A stretch of DNA of 15,950 nucleotides. Source: Methylobacter sp. (GTDB taxonomy: Bacteria > Pseudomonadota > Gammaproteobacteria > Methylococcales > Methylomonadaceae). Under the pieces are notes generated by a model. The model was not told the DNA's origin, made no database searches, and saw only the letters and a program-made list of their open reading frames with translations. This document shows positions 13,957 through 15,950 of this stretch, in pieces. The DNA is taken from NCBI RefSeq assembly GCF_023227905.1, contig NZ_JALOCF010000075.1, forward strand, positions 1 through 15,950, given 5' to 3'. Position 1 is the first letter of the stretch. Every line of letters begins with the position of its first letter. A program made the position numbers and the translations under genes.

Positions 13957-14349
13957 TTAAATTGCGATTGCGTAACCGGCTATCGGAGTATCGAAAGCGG
14001 CGATTGATTGGTTTACATTGATGTTCGTGACTTGACCTATAATCTGAGCACCTCCGGTGGTATAAAGTGACACGGACGCATGACGGCCGAAATTGTGATT
14101 AATCGTCCAAGTTACTGATGCGGCGGATTGTTGATGCTCATAGAACGAGCCGCTAAGACCGGGCGCGCCGACCAACGACGCCAGCCACTCCACTTCAGTA
14201 CCGACAAATCCATCAGCCACTGCCGACTGATAGGCGCTAAGCCCAGGCGGCCCCTGTGATCCAGTCTCGACTATGACCGAATCCGGCGAGTCAACTTCGA
14301 CAGTGATGATTTCCGGCTCATAGATAACAACGATTTCAGAGTCGATCAC
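13957..14349 (-). CDS. Collagen-like short fibre protein (130 aa)
   Basis: Residues 1-30 are acidic and strand-rich (IVVIYEPEIITVEVDSPDS). Residues 31-64 hold collagen-like GxxG turns around GLSAYQSAVADGFVGTEVEW and LASLVGAPG, a motif typical of phage fibres. Residues 79-130 form a terminal beta domain (TWTINHNFGRHASVSLYTTG) with a Gln/Asn-rich strand (GQVTNINVNQSI). The start is GTG with GGAG about nine bases upstream. A short fibre or whisker, or an adaptor between a base protein and longer fibres, is the likely role. Confidence 0.65.
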   Translation of the reverse strand: MIDSEIVVIYEPEIITVEVDSPDSVIVETGSQGPPGLSAYQSAVADGFVGTEVEWLASLVGAPGLSGSFYEHQQSAASVTWTINHNFGRHASVSLYTTGGAQIIGQVTNINVNQSIAAFDTPIAGYAIAI

Positions 14350-14352
14350 GGC

Positions 14353-14676
14353 CTAATACTCCAGAATCACCAAAGGCGCTGCCTCATAAACCTTCACCAC
14401 TCCACTGGGGTATGTGATTCGAAATTTAAACGTGTAGGTTCCAGGAAGCCACGCGGCGGTGATTGTTTCGTCTACTTCCATTGACGCTTTACCCGCCGCA
14501 CCATCAATAACGATTTCGGAATTAGCGGTGGACGCTGTGTGAATTAGCTCTTTTTTAGCATTACGCAACTGCAACGTGGCCGTAGCGCCAGTCAGGTTAA
14601 TAAGGCGTTTCAGCTTGTCCTTTAGCGTCCATGAACGCAGCCACGTATCACCTCGATACAGCTTTGCAGCAGGCAT
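14353..14676 (-). CDS. BppU-like beta-domain appendage protein (107 aa)
   Basis: The pattern YRGDTWLRSWTLKDKLKRLI, then NLTGATATLQLR, a strand region (KASMEVDETITAAWLPGTY) and TFKFRITYPSGVVKVYEA matches the N-terminal domain of BppU-type baseplate or appendage proteins. It is a small immunoglobulin-like sandwich known for binding fibres to a base. The length fits the domain alone. The start shares one base with the stop of the gp36-like gene (TAATG), so it is translated along with the neck protein. It may attach the fibres encoded next to the virion. That link is inference. Confidence 0.65.
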   Translation of the reverse strand: MPAAKLYRGDTWLRSWTLKDKLKRLINLTGATATLQLRNAKKELIHTASTANSEIVIDGAAGKASMEVDETITAAWLPGTYTFKFRITYPSGVVKVYEAAPLVILEY

Positions 14677-15107
14677 TAATAATCAGCCAGCGCACTGCGG
14701 GTAAACACCCTGTCAGCATCGGTTTTGGTAAATTCAACATCGCCCGCGCCGCTGGCCGTCGGAACGGACAAACTACCCAAATCCAGATCGACCGTGCCTT
14801 TTACATACGCATCGAGCTTTTTAATAGCTCGCTCAAACGCCTCTTTGACCGGATCAGGCGCAGCGTTGACGTGCAAGAAAAAACGGGTTATATCCAGCCC
14901 CAGCACTAACAGATCTGCCGACGCATTCGCTAACGGTAATGCCCAGCCCTTAGCGCGCAATCGCTGATTGATCTCCGCATCGGATTTGACAATAGCCGCG
15001 TCCAGGATGGTTTCGTCAACCACGCCCGCGCCCTGGCGGTCGGTAAGCTGAATTAGCTCAGTCTCGCCAAATGCGGTGATTAAATCGAGCAATGTGCAGT
15101 AGGGCAT
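14676..15107 (-). CDS. gp36-like neck protein, DUF1320 (143 aa)
   Basis: This is a clear Mu gp36 / DUF1320 protein. The signature YCTLLDLITAFGETELIQLT at the start is followed by DRQGAGVVDETILDAAIVKS, a helix with DAEINQRLRAKGWALPL, LGLDITRFFL and a C-terminal predicted helix (PVKEAFERAIKKLDAYVKGT). The length is normal for the family. It is a head-to-tail connection protein at the neck. The ribosome binding site is AGGA about five bases upstream. The gene follows a terminator-like hairpin, so its expression may depend on read-through or another promoter. The next gene in Mu would be gp37; here five fibre-type genes stand in between. Confidence 0.85.
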   Translation of the reverse strand: MPYCTLLDLITAFGETELIQLTDRQGAGVVDETILDAAIVKSDAEINQRLRAKGWALPLANASADLLVLGLDITRFFLHVNAAPDPVKEAFERAIKKLDAYVKGTVDLDLGSLSVPTASGAGDVEFTKTDADRVFTRSALADY

Positions 15108-15135
15108 GGGAATCCTGCATTAATAAATTGCGGGT

Positions 15136-15165
15136 AAAAGTTGGGCTGGAAAAGACCAGCCCAAC
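15136..15165 (-). terminator. Intrinsic terminator-like hairpin after the capsid-gene block
   Basis: On the minus strand GTTGGGCTGG (15165-15156) and CCAGCCCAAC (15149-15140) form a perfect 10-bp stem around TCTTTT. TTTT (15139-15136) follows directly. It lies 19 bases after the stop of the 144-residue gene and before the gp36-like gene. This fits partial termination after the abundant capsid and accessory proteins. Confidence 0.65.
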
Positions 15166-15166
15166 C

Positions 15167-15184
15167 AACGTGGATAACGTGGAT
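15167..15184. repeat. Tandem 9-bp direct repeat
   Basis: AACGTGGAT occurs twice without a gap just past the stop codon of the 144-residue gene, beside the terminator-like hairpin. It is short and may be chance or replication slippage. Confidence 0.4.
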
Positions 15185-15618
15185 TAAACAGATGCGGCAG
15201 GTTTCTTTTTCGATTTTGCAGAAACGGCCCGGCCTGCTTCAGCGGCGGGATTATCATCTGCAACTACGACAATCATCCCTCCCGCCAGCAGCTGAACCAG
15301 ATCGGCTTCGGCAATCTCGACATCATCCAGAGCTGTGCCCGGCGCATAATCGACGCCGTTGTAACTTAACGGAGCCAGTTCGCCGACTACGTAGCGAGGA
15401 GCAATATCAGTATCGGTTTTGTCGTTTTCATCACCGGAAGCGGTAAATTCGCCCACCCCGACCACGATCACATCCGCTTCAATCAATGCCGCCAATTCGA
15501 GTTCCGAGAACTCTTCCGCATCCAGTACATCACCAACCTTATAGTCGGTGCCGTTGTGCCGAATCCGGTCTGTCGCTACATAACCCTGTCCTGAACCTAT
15601 TATTGAAGTGGCCGTCAT
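15184..15618 (-). CDS. gp35-like protein with two tandem modules (144 aa)
   Basis: The protein has two copies of one module at residues 13-53 (YVATDRIRHNGTDYKVGDVL, then AEEFSELELAALIEADVIVV) and 76-119 (YVVGELAPLSYNGVDYAPGT, then DVEIAEADLVQLLAGGMIVV). An acidic linker separates them and a Lys-rich tail (SKSKKKP-like, residues 133-140) ends the chain. Each module is a strand pair, a G-x-x turn and a helix, like Mu gp35 / HI1506 proteins. The gene lies between the capsid and gp36-like genes, as in Mu. A single-module relative is the 60-residue protein at 11062-11244. It may be a head-decoration or head-completion protein. The start follows the capsid stop with a two-base gap. Confidence 0.65.
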   Translation of the reverse strand: MTATSIIGSGQGYVATDRIRHNGTDYKVGDVLDAEEFSELELAALIEADVIVVGVGEFTASGDENDKTDTDIAPRYVVGELAPLSYNGVDYAPGTALDDVEIAEADLVQLLAGGMIVVVADDNPAAEAGRAVSAKSKKKPAASV

Positions 15619-15620
15619 GA

Positions 15621-15950
15621 CTAAGCCACCGCATTATGAAAGTGATAACCGGCCTCTTTAGCGATTAACAGTTCTTTTAGCTGCTCGACTACCTTAACCG
15701 CCTGACCGCCTTTGACACCTCGGCTATCGTCCTGCCGGGTGCTGGTTGCACGGGTGCCCAGTTCGCCGGTCAGTGCAAAAAACGGCTCAACGAAACCCTG
15801 TACCGATTGCACATCACGCGAGATTTTCAGGAATGACGCATGGTTACCCCACAGCGGTTCCCGGTTGGACGCCTGCCCCTTTTTAGCCGTATTGGCAAAG
15901 GTTTCGCCGACATGAATTTCATCCAGCTCCAACAAATCCGCTACCGCCTG
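15621..15950 (-). CDS. Major capsid protein, C-terminal part (5' end beyond window)
   Basis: The frame is open to base 15950 and gives 109 residues from QAVADLLELDEIHVGETF to the end. An internal TTG at 15935 is not the true start, because codons above it (Q-A-V-A-D) continue the same protein. The pattern ETFANTAKKGQASNREPLWG, then NHASFLKISRDVQSVQGFVE and the ending KEAGYHFHNAVA, fits the last domain of a Mu-type (gp34/T) capsid protein. The position before gp35- and gp36-like genes is the same as in Mu. It forms the icosahedral head shell. Only the C-terminal part can be judged here, so identification is by gene order and motif memory. Confidence 0.75.
   Translation of the reverse strand, partial: QAVADLLELDEIHVGETFANTAKKGQASNREPLWGNHASFLKISRDVQSVQGFVEPFFALTGELGTRATSTRQDDSRGVKGGQAVKVVEQLKELLIAKEAGYHFHNAVA

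Overview
The window is the late structural region of a tailed bacteriophage or prophage. Every credible gene lies on the minus strand, so transcription runs from high to low coordinates. Genes are packed end to end with 1-10 base overlaps or gaps (TAATG, ATGA and TGATG junctions). No host gene, tRNA, integrase, transposase or lysis enzyme is visible. The neck genes match transposable Mu-like phages: a capsid protein followed by gp35-like, gp36-like (DUF1320) and gp37-like (DUF1834) proteins. No tail sheath gene follows. A tail tube protein and a long tape-measure protein come instead, which points to a long non-contractile (siphovirus) tail of the D3112/B3 kind. This classification is inferred from gene order and recalled family signatures. 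The host is probably a proteobacterium with balanced GC content, but the window cannot settle which one.

Layout in transcription order: (1) 15950-15184, the carboxy end of the major capsid protein and a 144-residue protein with two gp35-like repeats, ending at a hairpin with a short T-tract that looks like an intrinsic terminator (15136-15165). (2) 15107-11922, the gp36-like neck protein, then five genes for fibre or appendage proteins: a BppU-like beta domain, a collagen-like fibre, a fibre with a beta-rich shaft, a collar-domain fibre with carboxy-terminal repeats, and a 128-residue phage protein. The block closes with a second terminator-like hairpin (11885-11908). (3) 11921-11739, the longest intergenic gap (183 bp), holding that terminator, a 16-bp perfect palindrome, a 9-bp inverted repeat and a consensus -10 box. 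(4) 11738-6721, the gp37-like neck or tail-terminator protein, a second small gp35/DUF7210-like protein, the tail tube, and the 1158-residue tape measure. (5) 6721-228, nine tail-tip genes. They include a 509-residue protein of unknown family, a DIT-position protein, two multi-domain beta-rich proteins, a Cys-rich tandem-repeat protein, a hub-like protein and three small proteins. (6) 227-1, an AT-rich spacer with an inverted repeat and a possible promoter, then the start of a small membrane protein that leaves the window.

Together the genes build the capsid, neck, tail tube and tail tip. The least ordinary points are the fibre cassette placed between the two neck genes, where Mu has them adjacent; the bounding of that block by transcription signals; the absence of a tail-assembly chaperone gene between tube and tape measure; the repeat proteins; and the orphan 509-residue protein. 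I see no defence system, CRISPR array, retroelement or clearly new molecular system here.
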